From assembly GCA_903861145.1 (NCBI GenBank), contig CAIOTH010000139.1, positions 1 to 61,931 on the forward strand: a stretch of DNA of 61,931 nucleotides, read 5' to 3'. Under the pieces are notes generated by a model that worked only from the letters and a program-made list of their open reading frames with translations, was not told the origin of the DNA and did no database searches. Origin of the DNA: an uncultured Bacteroidota bacterium (GTDB taxonomy: Bacteria; Bacteroidota; Bacteroidia; Chitinophagales; LD1). Of the stretch, positions 37,718 to 47,916 are shown one piece after another. The stretch's first letter is position 1, and each line of letters begins with the position of its first letter. The position numbers were made by a program, and so were the translations under genes.

Positions 37718-37954
37718 ATGTCTACCGCGGAGTTGAAGAAAAAACTAATTGGAAAAATAACAGATTCGGATGATGAAAATCTGTTGCAAGAAGTATATCG
37801 TTTGCTCGAATTAGAAAACGAGGCTCTGGCATTGTATCCGTTAAGCGATGAGCAGATATCCGTAGTTCGCGAGTCTCAGGAGCAAATAAAAAAGGGCAAA
37901 TTTATCAATAATCTTGACGCCAATAAAGAAATTGACGAATGGTTCGAAAAATAA
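37718..37954 (+). CDS. Antitoxin of a ParE-type module
   Basis: 78 residues, charged and helical (STAELKKKLIGKITDSDD). It ends with a partner-binding-like acidic stretch (NKEIDEWFEK) and has no membrane or enzyme features. Its stop overlaps the toxin start by 16 nt, the usual toxin-antitoxin arrangement with the antitoxin first. I see no ribbon-helix-helix DNA-binding domain, only a PHD/StbD-like or addiction-module-like helical pattern. Confidence 0.82.
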   Translation: MSTAELKKKLIGKITDSDDENLLQEVYRLLELENEALALYPLSDEQISVVRESQEQIKKGKFINNLDANKEIDEWFEK

Positions 37955-38232
37955 CCTGGTCTCTGCGAGCCCAGGAGGACAGGAAGGCGATTTTTAAATA
38001 TTGGAATGAACGGAACCGATCCAAACGGTATAGTCAAAAGCTAAATCGCCTATTCAATGAAACCGTTAGTTTCCTGAGCGAACATCCACACATTGGTAGA
38101 ATAACTATTCTTGATAACGTCCATGTTAAAGTGGTCCGCGATTATCTCATTATTTATGAAATAGCCGAAACTGAAATAACAATTCATACTATTTGGGATG
38201 GGCGCCGCAATCCAACCGAATTGGGTGTTTAG
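37939..38232 (+). CDS. RelE/ParE-family toxin
   Basis: 97 residues with the RelE/ParE pattern: ITWSLRAQEDRKAIFKYWNER at the N-terminus, an internal PHIGR with the conserved glycine, VKVVRDYLIIYEI and a C-terminal IHTIWDGRRNP. R-x-Y-x-I-x-Y with a terminal basic DxRRNP is typical of ParE/RelE-like ribosome- or gyrase-targeting toxins. ParE (gyrase) and RelE (mRNase) cannot be told apart from sequence alone. All expected parts are present, so it is probably active and neutralised by its upstream partner. Confidence 0.9.
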   Translation: MVRKITWSLRAQEDRKAIFKYWNERNRSKRYSQKLNRLFNETVSFLSEHPHIGRITILDNVHVKVVRDYLIIYEIAETEITIHTIWDGRRNPTELGV

Positions 38233-38343
38233 TTAATTTTGCCATCTATAACCCAAACTGTATTTTTATCCACACCCCTCCCCCATCCCACCCCAATTTC
38301 GTAAATTCGCATACCTTAAATTAACCTCGTTTCCCTGTAAATC

Positions 38344-41300
38344 ATGCCCGAATTCGTCCATCTCCATTCTCATAGCCAGTATTCATTGTTAGATGGCGCC
38401 GCCAGCATACCCGGTATGTTTAAAAAGGCCGCCAAAGATGGCATGAAGGGCCTTACCATTACCGACCACGGTAACATGTTCGGCGTGTTCGAATTTGTAG
38501 CCGAAGCCGGTAAACATAAACTAGCCGATGGCAGCACAATCAAACCCATTGTAGGCTGCGAGTTTTATTTGGTAGATGACCGCACAAAACAAAAATTTAC
38601 CCGCGACGAAAAAGACAAGCGTTATCACCAGTTGATGATTGCTAAAAACGCCAACGGCTACAAAAACCTGATTAAGCTCTGCTCGTTAGGTTACACCGAA
38701 GGTTTGTATGGAAAGTATCCGCGTATCGATAAGGAACTGATATTAAAGTATCACAAAGATTTAATTGCCACTACCTGCTGCATTGGTGCCGAAGTACCGC
38801 AAACCATTTTGCGCAAAGGCGAAGACGAAGGCCGCAAAGTATTTGAATGGTGGTACAACATCTTTGGCGAAGACTACTACATCGAATTGCAACGCCACGG
38901 TATGGCAGAACAGGACAAAGTAAATGAGGTACTGCTTAAATTCTCTAAAGAATACAACGTAAAGATAATTGCCACCAACGACTCGCATTATGTTGACCAG
39001 CAGGATAGTAACGCTCACGATATTCTTCTTTGCATTAACACCGGCGAAAAGCAAAGCACGCCAACCAACAAAGAGTTTTCTGATGACGATGTAATGACCA
39101 AAGGCAAACGTTTTGCCTTTTTCAATGATCAGTTTTATTTCAAAACGCAGGCCGAAATGACTGAGCTTTTCAGCGATCTGCCTGAAGCTATTGATAACAC
39201 GCACGAAATATTACACAAGGTTGAACACTTAAAGTTGAAGCAGGATATCATGCTTCCTAACTTCCCCATACCAGCTGCATTTCAGATACATGCCGATGAT
39301 GTGTTCAATCAATGGGAATATTTGAAGCACCTCACCTTTGAAGGTGCACACAAACGCTACCAGGAAATTACGCCCGAGGTTCAGGAAAGGTTGGACTTTG
39401 AATTGCACACCATAAAGATGATGGGCTTTGCGGGCTACTTCTTAATTGTATCCGACTTCATTAAAGCCGGTCGCGACCTTGGGGTTATCATCGGCCCCGG
39501 TCGGGGTTCGGCAGCGGGCAGTGCAGTAGCCTACTGCGTTGGCATCACCAATATTGACCCCATTGCCTACAAACTGCTCTTCGAAAGGTTCCTCAACCCC
39601 GACCGTAAGTCAATGCCCGATATTGATACCGACTTTGATGACCAGGGCCGCGATAAGGTTATAAAATATGTAGTTGATAAATACGGCAAAAACCAGGTTG
39701 CTCAAATTGTTACTTACAGCACACTGGCAGCCAAAGTGAGTATTAAAGACGTTGCCCGCGTGTTGGATCTACCACTCAATGAATCGTTAATGATGACCAA
39801 ACTGGTGCCTGAAAAACCCGGTATTGGTTTAGACAGAATACTGCATGCACCCCTGGATGGTGACAAGAGTTTAAAAGATAAAGAAGCCCTTTCATCCGAA
39901 GAAATTGAGGATGTAAAAACACTTCGTAAAATTTATGATGACAAGGGTTCGCTGCAGTCAAAGGTTTTGCACGAAGCTGAGATTTTGGAAGGTGGCGTGC
40001 GCGGCACCGGTGTGCATGCCGCGGGTATTATTATCGCACCTAAAGATTTGACCGAAATTGTTCCTATTGCCACATCTAAGGATACCGAGTTTTACCTCAC
40101 CCAATACCAGGGCAAGGTAATTGAAGATGCCGGTGTAATTAAAATGGACTTTTTAGGTTTAAAGACCTTGACCATTTTACGCGATGCATTAAAGCTGATT
40201 AAGCAGAACTACGATATTGATATCGACATTGATACAATTCCACTTGATGACCCCAAAACTTTTGAGCTATACCAGCGTGGTGAAACAAACGCCACTTTTC
40301 AATTTGAAAGTGCAGGTATGCAAAAGTATTTGAAGGAACTTAAGCCCGATAAGTTTGGCGATTTAATTGCCATGAACGCGCTTTACCGTCCAGGCCCGAT
40401 TGCTTATATACCCGATTACATTTTGCGTAAGCACGGCAAACAAAAAATTGTTTACGATGTGTCTGAGATGGAGGAGTTTTTAAATGAAACTTATGGCATA
40501 ACCGTTTACCAGGAACAGGTGATGCAGCTTTCGCAAAAAATAGGCGGCTTTAGCAAAGGCGATGCCGATGTGCTACGTAAAGCCATGGGTAAAAAAGACA
40601 AGGCCACACTCGATAAAAAGAAGACCTTGTTTATGGAGGGAGCCACAGCCAAAGGCCACAACGCCAAAGCGCTCGAAAAAATATGGACCGATTGGGAAGC
40701 TTTTGCTCAATACGCGTTCAACAAATCGCACTCTACTTGTTATGCTTTCGTGGCGTTTCAAACTGCCTATTTAAAAGCAAATTACGCCGCTGAATATATG
40801 AGTGCCGTGTTGACCAATAACATGGGCAACATCGATAAAATTACCTTCTTCATGGAAGAATGTAAGCGTGCAGGCATACCGGTTAAAAGCCCTGATATCA
40901 ACGAAAGCGAGGTTCACTTCACCGTAAATAAAAACAAAGAAATCCGTTACGCCCTATCAGCCATCAAAGGTGTTGGCGAAGCCGCGGTTGAATCAATTAT
41001 ACAAGAGAGAACAGCTAACGGCCCATTCAAAAGCATTTTTGATTTAACCCGCAGGGTAAACCTGCGCACCGTCAATAAAAAATCGTTGGAAGCTCTTGCC
41101 CTCGCAGGTGCCTTCGATTGCTTTACGCAATACCACCGCGCCCAGTATTTTATGCCCGATAAAAAAGATGGCTTGAGTTTACTGGAGAAAGCTGTTAAGT
41201 ACGGCAGTAGTTTACAAAACTCGTCCACCATGCAGCAGAACTCCCTTTTCGGAGGCGAAAGTGGCGGCGCTGATGTAACAGAGCCAACGGTAAACGGCAG

Positions 41301-41946
41301 CGAAGAATGGAGCCTGTTGGAAAAACTAAAGAAAGAGAAAGAAGTAACCGGGGTATACATCAGCGGCCACCCGCTCGATGATTACCGGTTGGAAATTCAA
41401 AACTTTACTAACACCAAGCTCAACGAAATAGATAAGAAGAAAGACAAAGAGTTGAAAATAGCTGGTATTGTTACGGCCACTGAAACCAAAATTGCCAAAA
41501 ACGGAAATCCTTACTGTCGTTTCGTTTTAGAAGACTTTGATGGCACTTACAACTTCTCTATTTTCAGTAAAGACTACTTACAGTTTAAACCATTTATCGA
41601 AACCAACGGAGCCCTGCTTTACCTAACCGGCAAATACCAACCGCGCTGGAATGGTGATGAGTACGAATTTAAGATTACCAAAATAGACCTGCTCTCCGAC
41701 ATACGCAGCAAACTATCTAAAACATTAACGTTGCAGGTAAATTGCCTGGATATTGATGACAAAGCCGCAACCGAAATATTCAATGTTGCCCAAAAATACC
41801 CGGGCAATGTAAAACTTCGCATCAGGTTTATCGACCGCGAAGAAAGCCTCGTAGTAACCGAAACCTCAAGCCTTTTCAAAATCGAACTCACCAACGAACT
41901 TTTCCGCGATTTGGAAAGATTGAATGTGGAGTATAATTTGAATTAG
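38344..41946 (+). CDS. dnaE: DNA polymerase III subunit alpha (DnaE)
   Basis: 1200 residues. N-terminal PHP domain (HLHSHSQYSLLDG, TITDHGNMFG), then the polymerase palm with GPGRGSAAGS and catalytic PDIDTDF, whose aspartates bind the magnesium ions. The fingers carry GDADVLRKAMGKK and FNKSHSTCYAF, and an HhH motif (IKGVGEAAVESI) and OB-fold (EVTGVYISGHPLDDY, KIAGIVTATETKIAKNGNPY) follow. It is the replicative polymerase catalytic subunit. Length is usual for Bacteroidota DnaE. It stands alone; TAAATTCG at 38302-38309 is a possible -7 box, 34 nt from the ATG. The strong conservation makes it an anchor for the core genome. Confidence 0.98.
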   Translation: MPEFVHLHSHSQYSLLDGAASIPGMFKKAAKDGMKGLTITDHGNMFGVFEFVAEAGKHKLADGSTIKPIVGCEFYLVDDRTKQKFTRDEKDKRYHQLMIAKNANGYKNLIKLCSLGYTEGLYGKYPRIDKELILKYHKDLIATTCCIGAEVPQTILRKGEDEGRKVFEWWYNIFGEDYYIELQRHGMAEQDKVNEVLLKFSKEYNVKIIATNDSHYVDQQDSNAHDILLCINTGEKQSTPTNKEFSDDDVMTKGKRFAFFNDQFYFKTQAEMTELFSDLPEAIDNTHEILHKVEHLKLKQDIMLPNFPIPAAFQIHADDVFNQWEYLKHLTFEGAHKRYQEITPEVQERLDFELHTIKMMGFAGYFLIVSDFIKAGRDLGVIIGPGRGSAAGSAVAYCVGITNIDPIAYKLLFERFLNPDRKSMPDIDTDFDDQGRDKVIKYVVDKYGKNQVAQIVTYSTLAAKVSIKDVARVLDLPLNESLMMTKLVPEKPGIGLDRILHAPLDGDKSLKDKEALSSEEIEDVKTLRKIYDDKGSLQSKVLHEAEILEGGVRGTGVHAAGIIIAPKDLTEIVPIATSKDTEFYLTQYQGKVIEDAGVIKMDFLGLKTLTILRDALKLIKQNYDIDIDIDTIPLDDPKTFELYQRGETNATFQFESAGMQKYLKELKPDKFGDLIAMNALYRPGPIAYIPDYILRKHGKQKIVYDVSEMEEFLNETYGITVYQEQVMQLSQKIGGFSKGDADVLRKAMGKKDKATLDKKKTLFMEGATAKGHNAKALEKIWTDWEAFAQYAFNKSHSTCYAFVAFQTAYLKANYAAEYMSAVLTNNMGNIDKITFFMEECKRAGIPVKSPDINESEVHFTVNKNKEIRYALSAIKGVGEAAVESIIQERTANGPFKSIFDLTRRVNLRTVNKKSLEALALAGAFDCFTQYHRAQYFMPDKKDGLSLLEKAVKYGSSLQNSSTMQQNSLFGGESGGADVTEPTVNGSEEWSLLEKLKKEKEVTGVYISGHPLDDYRLEIQNFTNTKLNEIDKKKDKELKIAGIVTATETKIAKNGNPYCRFVLEDFDGTYNFSIFSKDYLQFKPFIETNGALLYLTGKYQPRWNGDEYEFKITKIDLLSDIRSKLSKTLTLQVNCLDIDDKAATEIFNVAQKYPGNVKLRIRFIDREESLVVTETSSLFKIELTNELFRDLERLNVEYNLN

Positions 41947-41970
41947 GATTCAATCAATATGGCACGACTT

Positions 41971-42351
41971 CTATTTTGAGATTACTTCAATCTGCGTGTA
42001 TCTGAAAACTCTTGCGGGATCCGGAACTCCCTTATTCGCCTTATAATTTCTTGGAAATCCAATCCCTGAATAATATTGCCCGGTCAGCTTCACTGTCAAA
42101 GGGATGTTGTTGCCATTCCATAACTTGTCGGCGTTGATCAAATGTTCATCTGCCGGTTCTAGAAAAATATATTCTTTAACACAAGTGTCGCAAATAATTC
42201 TGTTCTCAAGCCATTGAGCGCATTCGCAACTTATTGCTTGATACGAAACGTCAATTATAATAGTTCCTGGCAGCAGTTTCCCTTTATCAGCTTGTGCAGG
42301 GACAATAATTAGGCCTAATGACATTAAGAAAAGCGACATTAATTTGGTCAT
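41971..42351 (-). CDS. Secreted protein of unknown function
   Basis: 126 residues with a signal peptide (LMSLFLMSLGLIIVPAQA) and a small cysteine-containing domain. C-x-C in ISCEC is followed later by ICDTC, so two disulphides or a metal site are possible. The second half is beta-rich (LTVKLTGQYY, VFRYTQIEVIS). No family recognised. It ends 24 nt from dnaE on the opposite strand and starts 24 nt after the RNA methyltransferase, so it is probably transcribed with the latter. Confidence 0.6.
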   Translation of the reverse strand: MTKLMSLFLMSLGLIIVPAQADKGKLLPGTIIIDVSYQAISCECAQWLENRIICDTCVKEYIFLEPADEHLINADKLWNGNNIPLTVKLTGQYYSGIGFPRNYKANKGVPDPARVFRYTQIEVISK

Positions 42352-42375
42352 ACCTAGTGATTAAACTAAAAGTGT

Positions 42376-43116
42376 CTATCTCCTCCTAAACTCCCCCATA
42401 ACAATCCCCGCCGCCACCGCAGCATTTAATGATTCTGCTTTACCAAAATTTGGGATTGAAATATTATGGGTAATAAATGGAACCAGCTCCTCACCTATCC
42501 CATTAGCTTCATTACCTATCAAAATAATGGCCCCTTCAGGTAGCTTCGTCTCATATAAATTATCGCCATCCATAAAAGTACCATAAATGGGTAGCTGCTT
42601 ATTATTAGTAAACAAGGCCTTCAAATCAACATAATGGCATTTTACTCTAAATAAAGAACCCTTCGCGGCGCTAACCACTTTAGGGTTGAAAATATCTACC
42701 GAGCCTTCCGAAAAGAATATATCAGTTATGCCAAACCAATCAGCCGTGCGTATTATTGTGCCGGCGTTACCGGGGTCGCTCAGGTTATCGCAAGCCAGGT
42801 AAAGGCCTGCTTTAAGTGGATTACCTAAAATCGAGTCATCCGCTACGGGAATTTCGGCCACCGCTAAAACCTGGTTAGGGTTTTCATGAGTCGAAATTTT
42901 TCTTAATTCTTCCTCGGTTACCTCAATAACTTCCAATTTGCTCCGTTCTACCGCTACATTCCAGGCCGTTGTTTTAAATATGGCCTGAATATTGAACGGT
43001 GACGTGAGCAACTCACGAACCAGCTTATCGCCTTCAACCAGAAATTTGCCATACATTTGGCGATATTTCTTTTGTTGCAGCGAGCGGACAAAACTGATTT
43101 GCTGTTTAGATATCAT
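42376..43116 (-). CDS. TrmH/SpoU-family RNA 2'-O-methyltransferase
   Basis: 246 residues. N-terminal substrate-binding helices with FLVEGDKLVREL. The SPOUT trefoil-knot domain has conserved motifs LSDPGNAGTIIRTADWFG (with the N-x-G-x-x-x-R catalytic arginine), LIGNEANGIGEELV and NAAVAAGIVMGEF. It methylates the 2'-OH of a ribose in rRNA or tRNA (RlmB/TrmH-like); which nucleotide is not evident. It is divergent from tamL with 71 nt between starts, an arrangement I have seen described for Bacteroidota genomes. Confidence 0.93.
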   Translation of the reverse strand: MISKQQISFVRSLQQKKYRQMYGKFLVEGDKLVRELLTSPFNIQAIFKTTAWNVAVERSKLEVIEVTEEELRKISTHENPNQVLAVAEIPVADDSILGNPLKAGLYLACDNLSDPGNAGTIIRTADWFGITDIFFSEGSVDIFNPKVVSAAKGSLFRVKCHYVDLKALFTNNKQLPIYGTFMDGDNLYETKLPEGAIILIGNEANGIGEELVPFITHNISIPNFGKAESLNAAVAAGIVMGEFRRR

Positions 43117-43187
43117 GGGCTTAAAATCGGGTTTGCATCATCAAATATCAGGTATGCAATCCGAAATGCAAGTAAAGACAAAAACTA

Positions 43188-45557
43188 ATGCGGAGGAATT
43201 TAGGATCAATATTTATACTTTTTACTGCCGTTATCTGCGCCCTATCCCTTTTACCCTCGTGTAAAGTTGCCAAAAGCCTGCCCGAAGGTCAAAGCCTGTT
43301 GGTTAAAAATAAGTTCATTTTAAAGCTTAAAGCAAAAAAGGGCGAAAAGGAAAGAATAGCCGACGACCTTTTAAAAATTACCGCCCAAAAACCCAATAAG
43401 CGCGTTTTTGGATTCGCCCCGGTGCGCATGTGGTTCTATTACTCCGCATCGCACAGTAAAAAATTAACCAAGTTTAAGCAGTGGATAATGGACAAAGTAG
43501 GCGAAGCCCCCGTTGTTTATGATTCCACCATGGTTAAACAAAGTTGCGACCAGATACGCGATTACCTCTTTAATTATGGCTACTTCCACGCTTCAGTAAC
43601 CGATACCGTTATTACCAAAAACAAGAAAACCACCATAGCTTTTAATGTCGAGCCTAAAGAGTTATGGCATATCCGCGAGGTTGAGCTGCCCAAAGGGCAT
43701 ACCAGTTGCGACTCAATTGTAAGGGCTAATTATAAAACTTCATTCCTTAAAAAAGGCGATCGTATCGACGTTACTAACCTTAAAAGCGAACGCGACCGGA
43801 TAGAAACAATTTGCCGAAACAGCGGCTACTTCCTGTTTAATCGGGAATACGTAACGTTCGACTACGATAGTTTTAACGAGGACAAAACTGTTACCATTAA
43901 AATAATATTAAACCATCCTAACGATGCTGCGGAGCACATCCAGTTTTATCTCAACAACATTTATGTCATAACCGATTACTCGGCCGAAGCCTTTAGTGAT
44001 ACCCTTCATCGCGACACTGTAAAGCTTGGCGATTACATATTCCTGGCGCAAAAAGAACGGTTCAAAAATAAAATGTTAGCCGACGCTATCTTCTTTAAAA
44101 AGAACGACCTCTACAAAAAAGACGCCGAGGTAAAAACCATTAATCACTTATCGCAATTGGGGGTCTTTAAATTCATTAGTGTAGACTATTCAAAGCCAAA
44201 GGACCGAGAGGGTAATTATCTGGATTGTACGCTACAGCTAACCCCCGCTAAAAAACAATCGTGGGGTGGAACGGTAGAGCTTAACGTTAGTAACGAAGGC
44301 TTGTTCGGCACCTCGGGTACACTGTCTTACAAAAACAAAAACCTCACCAAGCGAGCCGATCAGTTGCTGATGGATATCTCAAGTGGTATTCAAATCAGGT
44401 TCGCCAATCATCAAAAGCAGAAAGTTCAAATAATGAGTGTCACTGCTTCAGCGGGCATTACTTATTATATGAACAAATTTCTAATTCCTTTCCGCGCCAA
44501 GCTGTTTTCGCCTAATACAAACCCACGTACCAGATTTAGCGTCAACTATAACTTCGACCACCAGTTCGATTTTGACGCTACCGGTAAAAACGTAGTCTTC
44601 CTGTATCAATTACACAACTTTAATGCCTCATTCGGTTATGACTGGACAAAAGGCCGTAAAGAACATCATTTGCTCAATCCTATAACCGTCGACTTTTTTC
44701 TGTTACCCAAAACGGGTTCAGCCTTTATAGCCCGCCTCGACTCAAACCCACCGCTTAAAAGCAGCTTCCAGGAGCAGGTTATCATCGGCCCTAACTATAC
44801 CTATACTTACAATAATTCAAAATCGGCCAGCGATAGAAAATATATGAAGTTACGCATCGGGTTGGAAACCGCCGGTAATGTAATTGATGGTCTTTTCAAA
44901 GCAGCCTCCAACAATACCGAACACGACTCAGTATACCTTATTGCTAACAAACCTTTTTCGCAGTATTTCAGGGCCGAGGTTGATTGGAGCAACTTTATTA
45001 AAATGAATAACCACAGCCAGTTTTGCATCCGCACCTATGCCGGTGTGGGTGTTCCCTACGGCAATAGCTTTACACTACCCTTTATTAAACAGTTTTTCGT
45101 GGGTGGCCCAAACAGTTTGCGTGGCTTCCAGATACGCGAAGTCGGCCCCGGTAGCTATGTACCAGATACATTGGTTTTCAATCCACGCACCGGTCAAAAA
45201 ACCAATGTGGGTTTCTTTAACCAAACCGGTGACATAAAACTTGAAACCAACGCCGAAATACGTTTCGATATTTACAAGTGGCTAAAAGGTGCAATTTTTG
45301 CCGATGCCGGTAATGTATGGACACTAAAAAAGGACGCGGTGCCCAACGGCGAATTTAACTTCAGCCGTTTCTGGAGCGAATTTGCTGTTGATGCCGGTGC
45401 CGGCCTTCGCCTTGACTTTAACTATTTTGTTATCCGCTTCGATTACGGATTCCCCCTCCGCGACCCTCGCCGCATTGCTGGCGAAAGATGGCAATTTGAT
45501 AATGCCGTAGCCTTTAAAAACGGTGCCTTCCAACTAGCTATCGGTTACCCTTTTTAA
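43188..45557 (+). CDS. tamL: BamA/TamA-family outer-membrane lipoprotein (TamL)
   Basis: 789 residues. N-terminal lipoprotein signal (LLPSCKVAK, lipobox LPSC). POTRA-like repeats (about 80-330; YGYFHASVTDTVI, NSGYFLFNREYV) are followed by a beta-barrel with FVGGPNSLRGF, the lid-lock motif of the Omp85 family. The C-terminus ends FQLAIGYPF, the terminal aromatic being typical of OM barrels. TamL with TamB moves or inserts outer-membrane components in Bacteroidota. No tamB follows here; instead two VCBS proteins do, so the partner must lie elsewhere. Confidence 0.9.
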   Translation: MRRNLGSIFILFTAVICALSLLPSCKVAKSLPEGQSLLVKNKFILKLKAKKGEKERIADDLLKITAQKPNKRVFGFAPVRMWFYYSASHSKKLTKFKQWIMDKVGEAPVVYDSTMVKQSCDQIRDYLFNYGYFHASVTDTVITKNKKTTIAFNVEPKELWHIREVELPKGHTSCDSIVRANYKTSFLKKGDRIDVTNLKSERDRIETICRNSGYFLFNREYVTFDYDSFNEDKTVTIKIILNHPNDAAEHIQFYLNNIYVITDYSAEAFSDTLHRDTVKLGDYIFLAQKERFKNKMLADAIFFKKNDLYKKDAEVKTINHLSQLGVFKFISVDYSKPKDREGNYLDCTLQLTPAKKQSWGGTVELNVSNEGLFGTSGTLSYKNKNLTKRADQLLMDISSGIQIRFANHQKQKVQIMSVTASAGITYYMNKFLIPFRAKLFSPNTNPRTRFSVNYNFDHQFDFDATGKNVVFLYQLHNFNASFGYDWTKGRKEHHLLNPITVDFFLLPKTGSAFIARLDSNPPLKSSFQEQVIIGPNYTYTYNNSKSASDRKYMKLRIGLETAGNVIDGLFKAASNNTEHDSVYLIANKPFSQYFRAEVDWSNFIKMNNHSQFCIRTYAGVGVPYGNSFTLPFIKQFFVGGPNSLRGFQIREVGPGSYVPDTLVFNPRTGQKTNVGFFNQTGDIKLETNAEIRFDIYKWLKGAIFADAGNVWTLKKDAVPNGEFNFSRFWSEFAVDAGAGLRLDFNYFVIRFDYGFPLRDPRRIAGERWQFDNAVAFKNGAFQLAIGYPF

Positions 45558-45639
45558 CACCTTAAAGATACCGGTCATTTTTAAACAAATTGGCAATTCA
45601 AATAGATTTAAAACCGAATTAAATCGCCATTTTCGGTAA

Positions 45640-47892
45640 ATGAAACAAGGGCTACTTTTTACCCTCTTTTTGTTGCAATGTTATCTCGCTCCAGCTCAAG
45701 CCGGCAAGCATCGCGTTTTGAGCATACCCGCTCAACGCTATGGCACCCAACTTCGCCAACCTTGGACCGGTGGCATGGACTCTCCTCAATTCTCCGAAAT
45801 CGATTTAAACAACGACGGCCTGAAAGATCTTTTTGTTTATGATAAAGTAGGCAACAAGGTTTTGACCTTTTTAAACACCGGTGGCCAGGCCGATACTATG
45901 TATACCTACGCACCACAGTTTGAAGCGCTTTTCCCCAAAGGCCTTTACATGTGGGCCCTCTTAATCGATTACAATCACGATGGTATTCCCGATATTTTCA
46001 CGCATTCCATCTACGGCAACAATTCAGGCATCGCAGTATACAAAGGTAGCATGCAAGCCGGCTATTTGCATTACGACCTGGTTTGTCCCCTCATAAAATA
46101 TAACGATCAGGGCGTTACCCCGGTAGTGTTTTCAAACATAAACGATATTCCTGCCATTGTTGATGTCAATCACGATGGCGATATTGATATTCTTAGTTAC
46201 GACCAGTTTGGCTCAACAATCGGCTATTACGAAAACCAATCTGTCGAGAACACCGGTAACGCTGCCTATGCTTTAGATTCATTTCAATACAAATTAATAA
46301 CCAGCTGTTGGGGAAATATGAGCCAGAATTTAACCAGCAATTCAATCTCACTCAACCAAAGTTGCAAAGGCGGCCCTCCTTCCGGTCAACCAGCAGACCC
46401 CAGGCATTCCGGCAATAGCTTATTTCCTATCAACGATCCGGTATATAATGATGTTGATCTTTTGAACGGTAACCTTGGTTACGATAATTTATTACTCCTC
46501 CGTAATTGCGGAGATTCCAGCTACGCCAACATTTGCCAATGGGACTCTATATACCCAACATGCGATGTGCCTATGTTTATGGCAACATATCCAGCCGCTT
46601 TTGGTGTTGATGTAAATCAAGATGGGCAAACCGACATACTAATGTCGCCCAACGTGCCGGGATTGAATTTTGTAGGTGGTGGCGCCGGCCGCAACATAAA
46701 AAATGTGATGTATTACAAAAACACCGGCGATACTTCCTGCTGGTATAATTACCAAAGCGACTCCTTCCTTGTTCACCACTCGCTTGATTTTGGTTCAAAC
46801 TCGAAAGCACTTTTTTACGATTTCAACGGCGATGGCTTAACCGATATAGTGGTGGGCAACCTGGGCTATTTTGAATTTCTGCCAACCTATACCTCAACGC
46901 TTGCATATTATCAAAACACTGGCACGGCCAGCCACCCCGTTTTTACAGAAGTAACTACGGACCTCAACAATATCAGTCAATACAACCTCGTTTCAGTAAA
47001 TCCCGCATTTGGAGATATGGATGGCGATGGCAAAAAGGATTTAATAGTCGGCGATTCTTACGGCTACCTGTATTACTTTAAAAATTCTGCAGCCACCGGT
47101 TCAAATTTCCCTAGTATGACCTCATCGCAATACTTTGGCCTATCTGTTAGCGTATACGCCGCACCCTTTATTTACGACGTTAACGGCGATTCGCTAAACG
47201 ATTTAATTGTTGGCGACCGCACCGGCAAGCTCACCTATTTCTGGAATTACGGAACTAAAACAAACCCGCTTTTCAGCCAGGATTCATCTAATAGTAATTT
47301 TGGCGCAGTCAACGTAACGCCAACCGGTGGCAATTCCGGTTTTAGCCAACCTTACATAACAAAAGATTCCGCAGGTAATATGTTACTTTTTGTAGGTAGC
47401 GTTAGCGGTTATATCTATAGGTATCTTATAGGCCCATCCCGGTTACGTGGTGGCTCATTTACCTTACTCGATTCAAATTTTATTGGACAAAGCGTGGGCG
47501 CCATAGCCACCATTTCTATTGCCGATATTAATAACGACGGTCAATTAGAATACTTGGTTGGCAACGCCCGCGGCGGCCTTATCATGTTCTCCGATTCCAT
47601 TTGGGACTCCGGCACTACACTTGGTGTGGTTAATTTGCAAAATAATAATTACAGGTTGCGGGCTTATCCTAACCCTGCAAAAGAGTATGTAGTGTGTGTT
47701 GCCGAAAATATGGATTTCATAAATCCCAAAACGGAAGTTTACAATGTGCTGGGCCAAAAAATGAATTCGGAAATAACTGTGACCAACAATAAAATAACCA
47801 TTGGCACGGCAAATTTTAGCAATGGGTTTTATTTGGTGCGAATAACAGATGGAGACAAAGTATACACGGCTAAAATTATGATTACCCAATAA
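45640..47892 (+). CDS. T9SS-secreted VCBS/FG-GAP-repeat protein, copy 1
   Basis: 750 residues. Signal peptide (GLLFTLFLLQCYLAPAQA). Repeats with calcium-binding aspartate loops (DLNNDGLKDLFVYD, DYNHDGIPDIF, DVNHDGDIDILSYD, DFNGDGLTDIVVGN, DMDGDGKKDLIVGD, DINNDGQLEYLVGN) resembling integrin-like beta-propeller blades. The C-terminus is a type A T9SS domain (AYPNPAKEYVVCVA ... GFYLVRI). The following gene is a full-length paralogue. Secreted and probably surface-located; binding target unknown. Confidence 0.9.
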   Translation: MKQGLLFTLFLLQCYLAPAQAGKHRVLSIPAQRYGTQLRQPWTGGMDSPQFSEIDLNNDGLKDLFVYDKVGNKVLTFLNTGGQADTMYTYAPQFEALFPKGLYMWALLIDYNHDGIPDIFTHSIYGNNSGIAVYKGSMQAGYLHYDLVCPLIKYNDQGVTPVVFSNINDIPAIVDVNHDGDIDILSYDQFGSTIGYYENQSVENTGNAAYALDSFQYKLITSCWGNMSQNLTSNSISLNQSCKGGPPSGQPADPRHSGNSLFPINDPVYNDVDLLNGNLGYDNLLLLRNCGDSSYANICQWDSIYPTCDVPMFMATYPAAFGVDVNQDGQTDILMSPNVPGLNFVGGGAGRNIKNVMYYKNTGDTSCWYNYQSDSFLVHHSLDFGSNSKALFYDFNGDGLTDIVVGNLGYFEFLPTYTSTLAYYQNTGTASHPVFTEVTTDLNNISQYNLVSVNPAFGDMDGDGKKDLIVGDSYGYLYYFKNSAATGSNFPSMTSSQYFGLSVSVYAAPFIYDVNGDSLNDLIVGDRTGKLTYFWNYGTKTNPLFSQDSSNSNFGAVNVTPTGGNSGFSQPYITKDSAGNMLLFVGSVSGYIYRYLIGPSRLRGGSFTLLDSNFIGQSVGAIATISIADINNDGQLEYLVGNARGGLIMFSDSIWDSGTTLGVVNLQNNNYRLRAYPNPAKEYVVCVAENMDFINPKTEVYNVLGQKMNSEITVTNNKITIGTANFSNGFYLVRITDGDKVYTAKIMITQ

Positions 47893-47916
47893 TGCTATGC
47901 TGATAAAAACCGGAAT